A stretch of DNA of 64,000 nucleotides from JACRDG01 sp963760985 (GTDB lineage: Bacteria > Desulfobacterota > Desulfomonilia > Desulfomonilales > Desulfomonilaceae), in contig CAVXFM010000007.1 of assembly GCA_963760985.1 (NCBI GenBank), positions 62,001-126,000 of the forward strand, given 5' to 3'. The notes below the pieces were generated by a model. It was given only the letters and a program-made list of their open reading frames with translations, was not told the DNA's origin and searched no databases. A program made the translations under genes and the position numbers. Positions within the stretch are counted from its first letter, which is position 1. Every line of letters begins with the position of its first letter. Below are positions 20,581 through 31,800 of this stretch, one piece after another.

Positions 20581-22118
20581 AACCCTACAACGCCACTTGT
20601 GGCATCCCCAAGACCTGAAGCATGCCCTTCCTTCTGTGTCACATGCGGGCCCGATGGTGTCGGTTCTGTATCCAGATTGCCTGTTCGATCAGCGTTTCGA
20701 GTGTGCTTCTTCATCGGCAAGATGACTTTGATCAATACCCTGAGCTGCGACAGAGTAATGGACGGAACTCTTTTGCCCCATCCTGATTTTCAGGTGCCAG
20801 AGGAAGAAATGGGCCAGCATGCAGGTCATGATGTGGTGGTGCCATCCTGGAAACTTGCGCACCTCGTAGTGATCCATACCCAGTTCTGTCTTGGTTTCCT
20901 GGAAACACTGCTCGATTGCCCATCTCAGACCACTGAGCCATACGAGCGTATCCAGCCTTGTACCGCTCATGGCGTTGCTCATGAAATAGCTGTATTGCGG
21001 ATCTTCGCCCAACGTTCGACGGATCAGCAACCAGACGGTTTTCTTTGAGAGCCCGGCAGCCGACAGGATAACCCGACTCCGGGTGAACTCATAGACGATT
21101 GGCCCCTTGGTCCCTTCCGACACCTTCCGTCGATACCAGAAGTAGTCGTTCGTGTTTTTGGCGAGTTCCTCCACTGTCAGCGGCTTGGTTTCAGAAGCAA
21201 CCAGAACTCTCTTTGTGCGTTTCTCTCCCCCCCAACGGTATTCTTTGGTAATGGTCATGGGGCGCTTCAGCAAGCATTGGGTCTCTTTTGGGACAGACAC
21301 CAGGTAGGTTTTGCCGGGCAGCGCCTCAACTGCTGCGATAAACTCCGGGCTGACCCCAGACCACGAGTCAGCGAGCACATACTTGAAAGGCAGGACATCT
21401 TCTTCACTGAGCGCAGTGAGCATTTCTCCCGCCAGTCCGGGCTTGGACTGAAAGACGGTTTCAGCGGGCAGCATGCACTTTTCCCGTCTTTCAAGATAGT
21501 CGCTCCCAAACCATTTCTCAGGGATGAACAGGCGCTTGTCGACCAGGGCGTATCCTTGTTCGGACACATATCCGGCAAAGACCCCCACCTGGCAATTGTC
21601 GATTTTTCCGATTGTCCCACAGTATTGGGGCGCGACACCAATCGAGTCCTGTCCTTTCTTGACGAAACCGCTTTCGTCCAAGATCAGGGCTCCATCCAGG
21701 CTGCCCAGATCATCGCTTATCAAACGACGATACTTGAACATGATCTTATCGTCGTCCCACGGAGCATCGCTGACGAAACGCTGCAGAGCCCTCACATTGC
21801 CGTTCTCCAAAGCCAGTGCTATGGGTTCAATGGATTTGCGCTCCAGCGCGCTAAATTGTCCGGCCATCAAGTTGAAGAAATGCCGCCTGGATTCGCTCCG
21901 TACAAAGCAGTCGGCGAACTGCTCGTGGAACCCTCTGAGTTCGTTGATGAGATCTGAAACATCATCTCTGTCCAAATCGAATTTCGGGACCGGGTAGAGG
22001 TGTTCGTCACATAGCGACCGTGGGAGCATGGCCTGCCTCCTTCTTCGACGTGAGATTACGTAGTATGACAGGCATCATGCAGAGTCAAGCACAAAATGTA
22101 AGTCGCGTTGTAGGGTTA
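20581..22118 (-). mobile_element. IS701-family insertion sequence, apparently complete
   Basis: Inverted ends can be read: the left begins TAACCCTACAACGCCACTT, and the right is the complement of TAACCCTACAACGCGACTT ending at 22118. They enclose about 1.54 kb with one intact transposase gene. A perfect target duplication was not identified. A truncated, inverted copy lies at 47622-48272. Confidence 0.75.
20689..22029 (-). CDS. IS701-family transposase
   Basis: 446 residues, intact, starting at an ATG with AAGGAGG six bases upstream. The DDE pattern is visible: Asp in GALILDESGFVKKGQDSIGV, Asp in PFKYVLADSWSGVSPEFIA, and Glu in LRWAIEQCFQETKTELGMDH. The GVAPQYCGTIGKIDNCQVGV segment is characteristic of IS701/DDE_5 enzymes. 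This is the only transposase in the window with no visible lesion, so it could still mobilise its own copy and perhaps the partial copy. Confidence 0.9.
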   Translation of the reverse strand: MLPRSLCDEHLYPVPKFDLDRDDVSDLINELRGFHEQFADCFVRSESRRHFFNLMAGQFSALERKSIEPIALALENGNVRALQRFVSDAPWDDDKIMFKYRRLISDDLGSLDGALILDESGFVKKGQDSIGVAPQYCGTIGKIDNCQVGVFAGYVSEQGYALVDKRLFIPEKWFGSDYLERREKCMLPAETVFQSKPGLAGEMLTALSEEDVLPFKYVLADSWSGVSPEFIAAVEALPGKTYLVSVPKETQCLLKRPMTITKEYRWGGEKRTKRVLVASETKPLTVEELAKNTNDYFWYRRKVSEGTKGPIVYEFTRSRVILSAAGLSKKTVWLLIRRTLGEDPQYSYFMSNAMSGTRLDTLVWLSGLRWAIEQCFQETKTELGMDHYEVRKFPGWHHHIMTCMLAHFFLWHLKIRMGQKSSVHYSVAAQGIDQSHLADEEAHSKR

Positions 22119-22157
22119 TGTTACCTTAGCACTTGTTACCTGATGACCCTCACGGTA

Positions 22158-22643
22158 TTACGTTCCGAAGAATTGCACGACCATGCTCAACTTGGTAACA
22201 GTGCCGGCGGTGGGCGCCACGCCGCCTGGATATGGGAATATGATTATACCACCGCTGGTAATGGGCCGACCGTGGGCCACAAAATCGGCTACTACAGCAG
22301 GCGGAAAGACAAAGATCTTGGTCCCGGTCTCCCCCGGAGCAAAAGAAATGGTGTTCGGCTCATTAAAATAGGAATTAGAGGCCAAAAGAACTGCTTGCAA
22401 GGGCGTGTCACTGGTGTTGGCTGTCAACGTTAACGTCACAACTATCGCGGTGAGGCGGTTGACAATGTCGATTGGCACACTCCCTTGGTCGAAGTCAGCG
22501 GTTTCCCCAATACCAATACTGCTCCACTTAATGGAAAACGACACTGTCCGTGTGACAAGCAGGGTTTGTCGAATCTGTTGCGGTCTCGTCGCTACCACTG
22601 CAGTGGCCTGATGCCAGTCCCTCCTGACTTTTTGTGTCATCAT
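22158..22643 (-). CDS. Hypothetical protein adjoining IS630 copy 2
   Basis: About 161 residues from the ATG at 22643, just outside the IS630 end; the frame also runs back into the IS. Its composition is protein-like and rich in beta-branched residues: RLTAIVVTLTLTANTSDTP, NTISFAPGETGTKIFVFPP and ITSGGIIIFPYPGGVAPTAG. This suggests a beta-sandwich or fibre-like repeat protein. There is no signal peptide and no good ribosome binding site, so the original 5' end may have been replaced by the IS insertion. No family is recognised. Confidence 0.45.
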   Translation of the reverse strand: MMTQKVRRDWHQATAVVATRPQQIRQTLLVTRTVSFSIKWSSIGIGETADFDQGSVPIDIVNRLTAIVVTLTLTANTSDTPLQAVLLASNSYFNEPNTISFAPGETGTKIFVFPPAVVADFVAHGRPITSGGIIIFPYPGGVAPTAGTVTKLSMVVQFFGT

Positions 22644-22718
22644 GTAACGCAAGTTACGGGGACTCTTGAAAATCGGCTCAGGTTTGGTTAAGGGACTCTC
22701 TCCCCTGAAGAGGTTCTC

Positions 22719-23847
22719 TAGTGCCGCGTTCCTTAAATAAGGTCTGCGATTAGGCAGCGAGGGCTTTCCCTGTGTAAGTCCATTTGAAGGATGTGCACGA
22801 TCCCTGTTGTATCGTTTGATGTAGAACATGATCTGATCGACCAGGTCCTTCTTTGACTTCCAGACTCCGCCCTTGACCACATCGCGGGCGAAGATGTTGA
22901 ACCAGATCTCGATTTGGTTGAGCCATGAAGCGTACGTCGGCGTGAAATGAAGAGTAAGTCTTCTTCTCCGGGAGACCCACTCCATCACATCAGGATGCTT
23001 GTGCAGAGGCAAGTTGTCGGCAATCACGTGGAGGTGTTTGTGAGGATGGGCTCAATACAGACTTTTCAGAAAAGCCAAAAAGACATGCCGATTGTTCCGG
23101 TCCACACAGCGTGCCTCCACGGTACCCTCATGCACAGCGAGTGCTGCGAGCAGGCACGTCGTACCATGACGGGTGTAGGTAGCTGTATGTCGTTTCGGAT
23201 TCCCCGGCTTGAGAGGCAGCTCAGGCTGAGTCCGATCAAGTGCCTGAATTTGAGATTTCTCATCCACGCTCAGGACCAAGGCGTTCTCAGGAGGGTCCAG
23301 ATACAGTCCTATGATGTCCACCTACTTGGGTTCGAATTCAGGATCTGGGCTCTTGCCACACCAGCGGTGAATCTTGTGAGGCTTGAGCGACGCATCGTTG
23401 AGAATCCGATGGATTGTCGTGGACCCAAGTCCCGTTGCCCTCGCAAGCTCTCGCCTGCTCCATGCATTGCCGCCGTTTGTCGGCCGCTCACAGGCCAGTC
23501 TGATTACTTGTGCTCTTTGCCAGGGAGTGATCACAGGGGGCCTGCCTTTACGAGGTGCGTCCTTGAGTCCATCCACGCGGTCCTCCATGAACCGCTTCCT
23601 CCATTTCACGCAGTTCTTTTCACTGAGTCCACTGCCCTGACTGATCTCTCCCAGAGTCATGCCCTCTTCAGACAGAAGAATCACCTGGGCCCGACGGCTC
23701 AAACGCTGCTCCGTCTTATGGCTTGTCACCCACATGCTCAGGGTGGCTCTCTCCTCTCCCGTCAAATCAAAACGTACACTCTTTCTCGCCATGGCTGCCC
23801 TCCATGGCTACATATTATACACACCTTACTTGAGGAACGCAACACTA
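22719..23847 (-). mobile_element. IS630-family insertion sequence, copy 2
   Basis: Its ends match those of copy 1 (TAGTGCCGCGTTCCTTAAAT on the left; complement of TAGTGTTGCGTTCCTCAAGT on the right), and it is flanked by TA on both sides. Its length is 1,129 bases. It is nearly identical to copy 1 but carries different mutations. Confidence 0.85.
22750..23792 (-). pseudogene. IS630-family transposase with two nonsense codons and a 1-base deletion
   Basis: Same protein as copy 1. It is continuous through the RLACERPTNGG region that is frameshifted in copy 1. The CAG codon after PDPEFEPK has become TAG, the codon after FLKSLY has become TGA, and a base is lost near 22788, altering the C-terminus. 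The catalytic aspartates and glutamate are otherwise present. It is inactive as written. Since the lesions of the two copies do not overlap, both derive from an active parent. Confidence 0.85.
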
Positions 23848-23972
23848 GTGGTAACTCCATGCTGCCTGGGTGGCTCCTTGACCGCCATCTCGAATGGGCA
23901 CCAATAAGCTTTCGAGTGTCCGACAGGCCAACCCGCCAAAAAAAACCGATTCCTGAGACTTGTAATACCGTC

Positions 23973-24470
23973 TTATTCTCCGCTCTGTCGGGGACAGACA
24001 GGCTGGACCGTGTATTTCTTGGAGGGGTCCACGAGGAAGTCATCCAGGAGGAAGCTCCTACCAATAATCATCCGGTAACGAAACCGGCTCCGGTCGACCA
24101 ATGTGACCTCAGCTTCTCTGTAGGTATTTCCGAGGCATAGACCGAGCATTACGACTCGTCGCTTCTGACTCTTACCGATGGGGGTCTTGATCCTTGCAAC
24201 CCTTACCAATTTGCATTCCAGGGTTTCGCTCTTCCCTTCGCGATTGACGACACGAAAGCGCAGCCACGATTCTCCTCGCCGCTTGAACCGGACAACATCC
24301 GACGCATGAATGGAGGAATTGTCCGCACCCGTGTCAATCTTGGCGACCACGACCAGGCCGCTCGGATCAATGCGAACGGACTCAACCAGCCCCACCGTCT
24401 GCTCGGCGTACACGAGTGCAGTCAAACTCAGGAGGGCAATAAGCGTTATTGTTGAAAAGAGGCTTCTCAT
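23973..24470 (-). CDS. Exported retropepsin-like putative protease (Pfam Zn_protease/RimB-type), copy A
   Basis: 165 residues with an N-terminal signal peptide (hydrophobic LITLIALLSLTALVYA-like stretch, cleavage after AYA/YAE). VVVAKIDTGADNSSIHASDV follows, in which DTGADNSS matches the DTGA active-site motif of retropepsin-fold aspartic peptidases, then an RGESWLRFRV strand and IIGRSFLLDDFLVDPSK. Members are often labelled 'ATP-dependent zinc protease', but the visible motif is aspartic. The secreted form would act in the periplasm. A paralogue lies just upstream on the same strand (24596-25102), probably a tandem duplication. Substrate unknown. Confidence 0.75.
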   Translation of the reverse strand: MRSLFSTITLIALLSLTALVYAEQTVGLVESVRIDPSGLVVVAKIDTGADNSSIHASDVVRFKRRGESWLRFRVVNREGKSETLECKLVRVARIKTPIGKSQKRRVVMLGLCLGNTYREAEVTLVDRSRFRYRMIIGRSFLLDDFLVDPSKKYTVQPVCPRQSGE

Positions 24471-24595
24471 TTGGCCACCGGAAAGAAGATGTCCCTGTGA
24501 TTGAACCGAACCGCCGAAATAATCCCGGCCTCTGCATTACCCCATTGGCCGTTTTGTTCTACGCCCCAAATTGGTCTTCACGGACGGGCAGAAGC

Positions 24596-25102
24596 CTATT
24601 GCTTGTTACCGGCCCCCGCGTGAGGCTGCGTGAGGTACTCTCCGCCGGAATGGATCAAAACTCGATCAAGCATAAAACTCCGGCCGACCAGCAACGGATA
24701 TTTCTTCTTCGACCGATCTACGAGATTCACCAGGGTGTTTCTGCATTCATTTCCTATGCAGATTTCGAGGACGACCAGAGGACGCTCCGCGTCATCGCCC
24801 ACGTGCTGAGGCACGAGTTCGATTCCCACTTGCTCCCGCTCCAGGGTGTAGGCCTTTCCTTGACGGTCTTCCACGTTGAAACGGAGTATATTCCTTCCGC
24901 CACGATGGATAACTTTGATGTTCCGAGCATCTAGGGAGGTGTTGTCGGCGCCGGTATCCAACTTAGCATCCAGGATGAAGCCGTCGGGCAGGATCACTGC
25001 TTTCTCCAACCAACCCAGCATCAGCTTTTCAGCCGAAACCATAGGCCCAAAAACGACCCCGAGCATCACAAGCGAAAAAAGGAAGCAACAGATTCTTCTC
25101 AC
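24596..25102 (-). CDS. Exported retropepsin-like putative protease, copy B
   Basis: 168 residues with a signal peptide (CCFLFSLVMLGVVFGPMVSA, cleavage after VSA). DAKLDTGADNTSLDARNIKV holds the DTGA motif, and LLVGRSFMLDRVLIHSGGEY matches the C-terminal region of copy A. The two proteins share the same order of features but differ throughout, so the duplication is not recent. The 125-base gap suggests one transcription unit with copy B first. Confidence 0.75.
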   Translation of the reverse strand: MRRICCFLFSLVMLGVVFGPMVSAEKLMLGWLEKAVILPDGFILDAKLDTGADNTSLDARNIKVIHRGGRNILRFNVEDRQGKAYTLEREQVGIELVPQHVGDDAERPLVVLEICIGNECRNTLVNLVDRSKKKYPLLVGRSFMLDRVLIHSGGEYLTQPHAGAGNKQ

Positions 25103-25156
25103 CTCTCCTCCGAGCCTTAACGTCGCTATAGCGCTGTTCCTTCGAGGGAATCCAGG

Positions 25157-25596
25157 TTAATAGAGTAAGCCCAAGGCTACCGGTCCTCCCGTGGGTGAGG
25201 ATGGGAAACCTTCCGAAACAAGCTGTCTTGCTGCTATACCCGGAATTATGCCGTGTTCTTCCCAATACTGGGTTGTGTGACCCGGATTCCATCCCAAGAA
25301 GGTTCCCTTGACACCGAACAGGCCCTCGGATGGTCTGACGGAAGGCCCGACAGCCACAAAACCTCCGCCATGTTGATGAAGAATCCTTTTCTCCCTGCCT
25401 CTGAGCGTATCTCATCCTCCGTCAATCCGTCAAGCCTTTTCCACCCCCACAATCCACCACCCCTCTTTCCGGTGGATGTTTTGATGTCCCTTCGGACCGT
25501 AGATTTCCCCTTGACGATGTCCCCCGCACCTGCGAATCGACTCTCGTGCCACGCCTTATTGATTCGTATGCCGAGTTCTTCCTGTTCGAGCCACAT
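25157..25596 (-). pseudogene. Frameshifted gene of unknown function
   Basis: The first part reads WLEQEELGIRINKAWHESRF and GLTEDEIRSEAGRKGFFIN. After a one-base shift near 25360 it continues with VAVGPSVRPSEGLFGVKGTF and GIIPGIAARQLVSEGFPSSP to a stop at 25157. Composition supports a real gene, but no domain is recognised. Its upstream end lies close to the IS1380 transposase, which may have truncated it. Confidence 0.4.
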
Positions 25597-25667
25597 TTCA
25601 GGCGCACCCCCCCAAGTTCATTCTTTTCCCTCCGTCTGCGCCACATTTCCCCAGGATGCGGCGCTGT

Positions 25668-27186
25668 CTAACCTGATTCGCAAAGGCCCAGAATCCTCCT
25701 TCTCATCTCAAGAAGTGTTTCGTTCGACGCATGCCCCCCAACCAGTCGAACACGCAGCATGCGAGCACGTTTGAGCACTCGACCAGGCAGATTGATCAGC
25801 CAGAACCGTATCGCCTTCATGCGCTTGCTCACCCATGTTTCCCCCAGAACCAAGCGCTTCATAGCCGAGTTCAGGTTCAGGGCCAGGATCATGATATGCC
25901 ACCATGCTGCGTTTACCCCGAAATATCCCGAAGGAAGCCTGCCCCCCGCAAGATCTTCCTTCATCACCGAATGCGCCTCTTCACTCTTGCCGCAGCGCCC
26001 TCGGTACCACCAAATCAGCTCATCTCCCGGAATGTCTCGATTCGTGACAATCCCGAAGACCTTGTATTTCACCGAACCGAAATTCATCGTCGGGAACGGC
26101 AGGGAAATTTGCTCTCTCCATATCCGGAAATGCCGGCTGCTCCAAAACTTCTCGAATAGCCAGATACCGAAATACCGGGCCGTCTTTCTTCCGAGCCATC
26201 TCCTCAGGGACATAGCATACTTCCGCATATTCTTGGCCCGTATCGATCAAGCCTTTCTTTGTCCTGCGATACAACCGGCGCCACTCGGATTCTTCCACCT
26301 CACCCACGGCTTGCTTGAACGAGCCGGATACCTTGGCCCCAATGGCGAACTCGATGACTCCGAAACGATCCTTGTTCGGGTTTGCACAGAATTGCATCAG
26401 GTCATGCTGATATCCCGCCGTATCCGAACGCAGATAGACATTTGCCACTCCCGCAGGTAACAGAGCCACGCCTCTGGAAACACCCGAGGATTGTCCGTGC
26501 CTGCCCAGACGTTGCCGTCACGAAATTCCGAGTGGAGGATGAGATCCTGCTCCGCCCAGTAGACATTGAGAGGCTGATACGCCTTGGGACCCTTGTAGCA
26601 GTAAAGCGCTTCCCTCTTGTTGGTCGCCACCAGCGTTGCATCCAAATCCAAGGTGGCTGTTTCTTGAGGGGAACGCCGCTGAACAGATGCCATGAAGTCT
26701 CCGTTTACCCCTATCAAGGCCCTGAGATGCTCATTGGGAGCAGGAATAAACGACCTCTCCGGCTCTCGAAGCTTCTCCTGATCTAGGGCATGGAAATGAT
26801 TCAGATAGCGGTTTGCCGAAGAAGGAGAAAGCACCGACCTCTTTTGTTCCTTGCGCAGCCTCTTGCTTCAGAGCCCGTCTCTCCTGGCGTGATTTTCCGA
26901 ATCCCACCGACTCCCGCAGCACCCGGCAAAACCCCTCATCTCCTTCCAGAATGTCCAAGTCGCTGACGCCTTGCCCGTCTGCCAGATTCAGCAAAATCAG
27001 AGCCATTATGGTCTCACAGTCGGACCAACCCTGGTCACCGCCTCGAATCTTCAGACGACTCTCAATGGCCGCACTGAGTCCCATCACGTATCCGAATTCC
27101 AGATACGTCGGCAAACCCGCCAGTGCCGTCATCCCCCCGGGCTTCTTCTCAACTTCATACTGGAAAGGAAAAATGCCTTGTTTCAT
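25668..27186 (-). pseudogene. IS1380-family transposase, multiply frameshifted
   Basis: Four overlapping frames read in order from the ATG at 27186. The pieces contain MKQGIFPFQYEVEKKPGGMT and LPTYLEFGYVMGLSAAIESR; then DLDATLVATNKREALYCYKG with the first catalytic Asp; then NVYLRSDTAGYQHDLMQFC with the second; then WWYRGRCGKSEEAHSVMKED with the Glu, and ALNLNSAMKRLVLG. This is the IS1380 order, about 506 residues in total. At least three shifts break it, so it is inactive. Terminal repeats were not resolved. Confidence 0.85.
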
Positions 27187-27580
27187 AATGGCTCACCTCG
27201 TTGGTGATAGATTCTTTGTGGAAAAAGCATTCTATCCTCTTGATCTCTCGAGAACAACGAGGTTTTTCATTTCTTTTGATGCGCGATCAAGGTACGGCCC
27301 TTTGCCCGCGTCTATCCGACCGTCTCTATGCCTCACCGTAGAAGAACGCGACTCAGGACCTGATCGGAGGACGGGACCTCGAAGATCGCTCCCCTATTCT
27401 TGACTTGTCCGCGATGGCAATATAGTCTGCGTTATGACTATGGGCAAAGGATTCTCTGTGGCCACAGAAGGCGTTCGCGGCAGTTACGATCGAGACCGAA
27501 CCTGGTTCGGTGAATAAAGAACTGCCGCTGCCTGCCACCAAAGGCGCATTTATCACTCATGTTTGTCGCGAGCAACGGGG
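27187..27580. other. Intergenic stretch between IS1380 and the RND operon
   Basis: It should hold the right end of IS1380 and the promoter of the RND genes. No clear inverted repeat, promoter or gene could be picked. Confidence 0.35.
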
Positions 27581-28825
27581 ATGAGCGCAACGACACTGAC
27601 TCCGGCTCACCCGGAGCCCACCCCGGATAATGAGCATGCGCTGCCAATGGAGCGAGTCATCACACCTGTATCATCGATGAGGATTTACTGGTTGATTGTG
27701 CTGTTGGGACTGACTTTCGTGCTGGGCGCTTGCCAGGCCAAAGAGACGAAGCATACCAAGCACACGTCTAGACCTGTTCTCGTGACCACAGCGCCGGTTG
27801 TAGTCGAGGATGCCCCATACTTCCTCGATGGCATCGGGACCGTGAGAGCCTTCAGGTCGGTAGATATCAAGCCGCGGGTCACGGGTAAGCTCGTGATGGT
27901 TGACTACTCGCTCGGCAAACCGGTCAACCAAGGCCAGCTGCTCTTCTCCATCGATCGGGAACCATTCAATGCCAAGCTGCGTCAGGCTGGAGCGAGGTTG
28001 GCTTCCGCCAAGGCCGAACTGCATCACGCAGAGACTGATTATAAGCGTTACGAAGACCTGCTGAATCAGAAAATGGTGAGTCCCGAGAAATATGAAGAGA
28101 TCCGCGTCCGCATGGATTCCAGGAAATCGGTGGTTGAGGAGCGTGAGGCCGAGCTCGAACTCGCTCGACTCGACCTCAAGTATTGTTCGATCCGGTCCCC
28201 CGTGGACGGACACCTCGGTGTGGTTCACATGGACGTGGGGAATGTTGTCAACGCTTACCATGACACTATTGCCAACGTGGTGCAAACAAAGCCGATCCGC
28301 GTTGACTTCTCGCTGCCTTCCAAATTTCTGCACAAAATCAGAACGCGGGCAGCGGAAGCAAAACTGGAGATTCAGGCCCATATCAAGGGAGACCCCAGGC
28401 CCGAAATCGGTTCCCTGCGCGCCATTGACAATCGCATCAATCCACTCACAGGCATGTTGAAGCTCGAAGGAATATTCGATAACTCGGACGAACGGTTGTG
28501 GCCCGGTCAGTTTGTGCGGGCACTGCTGAAGATTGACGAGACTCCTGATGCCGTGTTGGCGCCGAACATTGCAGTCAATGAGGGGCCGAGCGGAACATAC
28601 GTCTGGGCTGTCAAGAAAGATAAAACTGTTGAAATGAGGCCGGTAAAGGTCGCAAGACGAATCGGTGACATGAGCGTCATATCGTCGGGTCTTGAAAAGG
28701 GAGATGTGGTAGTCACCAAGGGCGGACTCACGTTGTATCCTGGAGCGAAAATCGTCACCGAATCGGATGTGAAGAAGCCTCCGCAGCACGGCGCTGCCAA
28801 GCGGTCAGGGACCGGAAAGAAATGA
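27581..28825 (+). CDS. RND efflux periplasmic adaptor (membrane fusion protein)
   Basis: About 414 residues. A hydrophobic segment, WLIVLLGLTFVLGAC, ends in a lipobox-like LGAC, so the mature protein is probably a lipoprotein of the periplasmic side. Then come the barrel-sandwich half (YFLDGIGTVRAFRSVDIKPR, VDYSLGKPVNQGQLLFSID), the coiled hairpin (about residues 130-200), the second lipoyl half (YCSIRSPVDGHLGVVHMDVG) and the beta-barrel (LAPNIAVNEGPSGTYVWAVK). The start is uncertain; ATG 27581 is used, though an internal ATG at the lipoprotein signal would fit better. The permease gene follows after 19 bases. Confidence 0.82.
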   Translation: MSATTLTPAHPEPTPDNEHALPMERVITPVSSMRIYWLIVLLGLTFVLGACQAKETKHTKHTSRPVLVTTAPVVVEDAPYFLDGIGTVRAFRSVDIKPRVTGKLVMVDYSLGKPVNQGQLLFSIDREPFNAKLRQAGARLASAKAELHHAETDYKRYEDLLNQKMVSPEKYEEIRVRMDSRKSVVEEREAELELARLDLKYCSIRSPVDGHLGVVHMDVGNVVNAYHDTIANVVQTKPIRVDFSLPSKFLHKIRTRAAEAKLEIQAHIKGDPRPEIGSLRAIDNRINPLTGMLKLEGIFDNSDERLWPGQFVRALLKIDETPDAVLAPNIAVNEGPSGTYVWAVKKDKTVEMRPVKVARRIGDMSVISSGLEKGDVVVTKGGLTLYPGAKIVTESDVKKPPQHGAAKRSGTGKK

Positions 28826-28844
28826 CGTTGCGCGGTACACGGAC

Positions 28845-31800
28845 ATGAGCATCACCGAGTTATTCATCCGCAGGCCGGTGCTTTCCACGACTCTGATGGT
28901 CGCTATGATCGTTTTCGGGTGCATGGGGTAACGTAAGCCTCCCCGTGTCCAATTTGCCCCAAGTTGAATATCCGACGATCGCTGTTTCTGCCGAGTTGCC
29001 CGGAGCGGACCCTGAAACCGTGGCATCGAGCGTGGCAACACCTCTCGAAAGAGAGTTCTCTGCGATCGATGGTATTCGGTCCATGAGTTCAGCGAGCAGC
29101 TTTGGCGGGACTACCATTACGTTGCAATTCGATTTGTCCCGCGATGTCGATTCAGCGTCCACGGATGTTCAGGCGGCCATTTCCAGGGCTGGCGGCGACC
29201 TTCCTGCAAATATGCCGAGCCCGCCGATGTTTAGCAAAGTTAACCCGTCTGAATTGCCGATTTATTATCTGATCATGTCGTCGGATGCCATGCCTTTGTA
29301 CAAGGTGACGGACTACGCCCATACCTTTGTCACGGATAGTCTCACCACAATCCCTGGAGTGGCACAGGTCCAGGATTTCAGTCAGCAGAAATTCACGGTT
29401 CGCGTGAGGTTGGATCCCGAAGTGCTCGCCGCGCGTGAAATCGGTATCGACGAAGTGGCAAACGCGGTGACAGCTCACAATGTCAATCTGCCGACCGGGT
29501 CTCTGGACGGAAAGGATCGCTCTCGAACGGTAAAAACGTCGGGACAATTGGAGAAGGCAAAGGACTACGAGTCGATTATCGTGTCATACAAGAACGGCGA
29601 ACCCGTACGCTTGGGCCGTCTGGGTAGGGCTGAAAACAGCGTGATGAATGTCAAAGTCGCCTGCTATTTCAACGGAAAACCGTGTGTCGCCCTCGCTGTC
29701 AATCGTCAGCCGGGCACCAATACGGTAGACATTGTCAACCGTATCGAAAAAAGATTACCGACGATACGAGCCCAGCTCCCGCCAACGGTAAAGCTCGAAG
29801 TCATGTACGATATGTCTCAGTCGATTCGCAAATCGATCGGCGATGTGAAGATGACACTGGTACTGGCCATCATTTTGGTCGTCATCGTGGTGTTCCTCTT
29901 CTTGAGAAGCCTTTACGCCACGCTGGTTGCAAGTATTGCGATTCCCGTATCCGTGGTGTCCACCTTTGCCTTCATGTATTTCCGTGGCTTTTCACTCGAT
30001 AACCTCTCGCTCATGGCGCTGGTGCTGGCCGTAGGATTCGTCGTGGACGACGCCATCGTGGTGCTGGAAAACGTGGTGCGACACGTGCAGATGGGCAAGA
30101 AGCCATTCCAAGCGGCCATTGACGGTTCGCGGGAAATCGTGTTCACCATCGTATCCATGACCACAAGCTTGGCCGTGGTTTTTGTTCCCATAATGTTCAT
30201 GTCAGGGATTTACGGGCGTGTGCTCAACGAGTTCGCTGTCACTATTACGGTAGCGATCCTCATTTCAGGAGTTGTGGCGATTTGTATCAGCCCGATGATC
30301 AGCAGTCGCCTGCTGAAGCCCTCAGAGGGATTCCGGGAAACACGTCCATCGGACAATGCCATTGTGAGAGCATACAAGCGATCCATCGAGTTCGCCGTGC
30401 GATTCAGAGTCTTGACCGTTGTCGTGGCCGCGGCAATGTTGTGCGCCACGGTGATGCTCTTCATAAGGATACCCAAGAATTTTATACCCAATGTAGACAT
30501 GGGATTCCTTTTTGGTGTTTCCATTACGGAGCAGGGCGTTTCACCCAACGCGATGTCCGCAGAAGTCAAGGAAGTCGCGGCTCGGGTGGAGGAAAATCCG
30601 AACGTGGAATCAGTTTTGGCTGTGTCGGGATATCCTCAAAGCAACCAAGGGCTTGTCTTGCCGATTCTGAAGAGCCGTCCGCCTCGCGATCAGGATGCAC
30701 AGACGATAAAGAGCCAATTGCTATTCCAGGCAAACAATTTGCCGGGCATACTGACTTTTTTCAAGGTACCGCCCCTCATCCAGGTGGGGACCGAGTCGTC
30801 CGCGAGTTCCTATCAGGTCGTTCTGCAGTCAGCAGAAACCAAGACCCTGTATGGGCAGGCTCAAACATTTATCCGTGCAATGCACGAAGTACCTGAAATA
30901 ACGGGTGTGAACTCGAACCTCTATTTGAAGAACCCCGAAACCTATGTAAACATTGACCGAGACAAGGCAGGAGCGCTTGGCATTACCCCAGAACAAATAG
31001 AATCGGCCCTGTTTTCCTCGTATGGAGAGAGGCAGCTTTCGAACATATACGGTACCAGCGACACTTACAAAGTCATCCTGCAGACAGGAGAGGAATTTCA
31101 GCGATATCCGGATCAGCTCGAGCGCCTCTTTGTCCGCGGCCCTCGAGGCCAACTCGTGCGGTTGGACGAAGTTGCGGAGATCAAGTCGCGCGTGGGGCCG
31201 GTTACGGTCAACCATTACAATCAGCTGCCTTCGGTAACAGTATCGTTCGATACTGCCCCCGGGTGTTCTCTCGGCGAGGCGACTCAAGCCGTGAGCAACC
31301 TGGCAGCCAAGACACTCCCACAGTCGGTGATTTATCGGTTCGCGGGAACTGCCGCGGCATTTGAACAATCCGTACGCAGCCTGGTGTTCTTGCTTATTAT
31401 CGCAATTGTCGTTATCTACATGATTCTGGCGATTCTGTATGAGAGCTTCATCATTCCATTGGCAATACTCTCCGGTCTTCCATCGGCTGCATTTGGAGGC
31501 CTGTTTATCCTGTGGTGCTTTGGCCGACCTTTGGACTTGTTCGGGTATGTGGGACTCTTCATGCTCGTGGGAATTGTGAAGAAAAACGCAATCATGGTCG
31601 TCGACTTCGCACGCGAGGCCGAAGTCGTCGAGGGTATGACCCCTCAAGAAGCTGCTATCCAGGGCTCTGTGATCCGGTTTCGGCCTATTATGATGACCAC
31701 CTTGGCCGCAATCGCGGGAATGATACCTATAGCCGTCGGATATGGCACGGGTGGAGAAGCGAGGCAGCCGCTTGGGCTGGCGGTTGTGGGAGGTTTGTTG

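Noticed and set aside
19551..20582. Plus-strand open frames opposite the IS1634 transposase
   Set aside because: The minus strand encodes a recognisable transposase; the plus frames are shadows.
27671..28789. 372-codon minus-strand frame opposite the RND adaptor
   Set aside because: The plus strand has clear adaptor domains; the minus frame has no motif.
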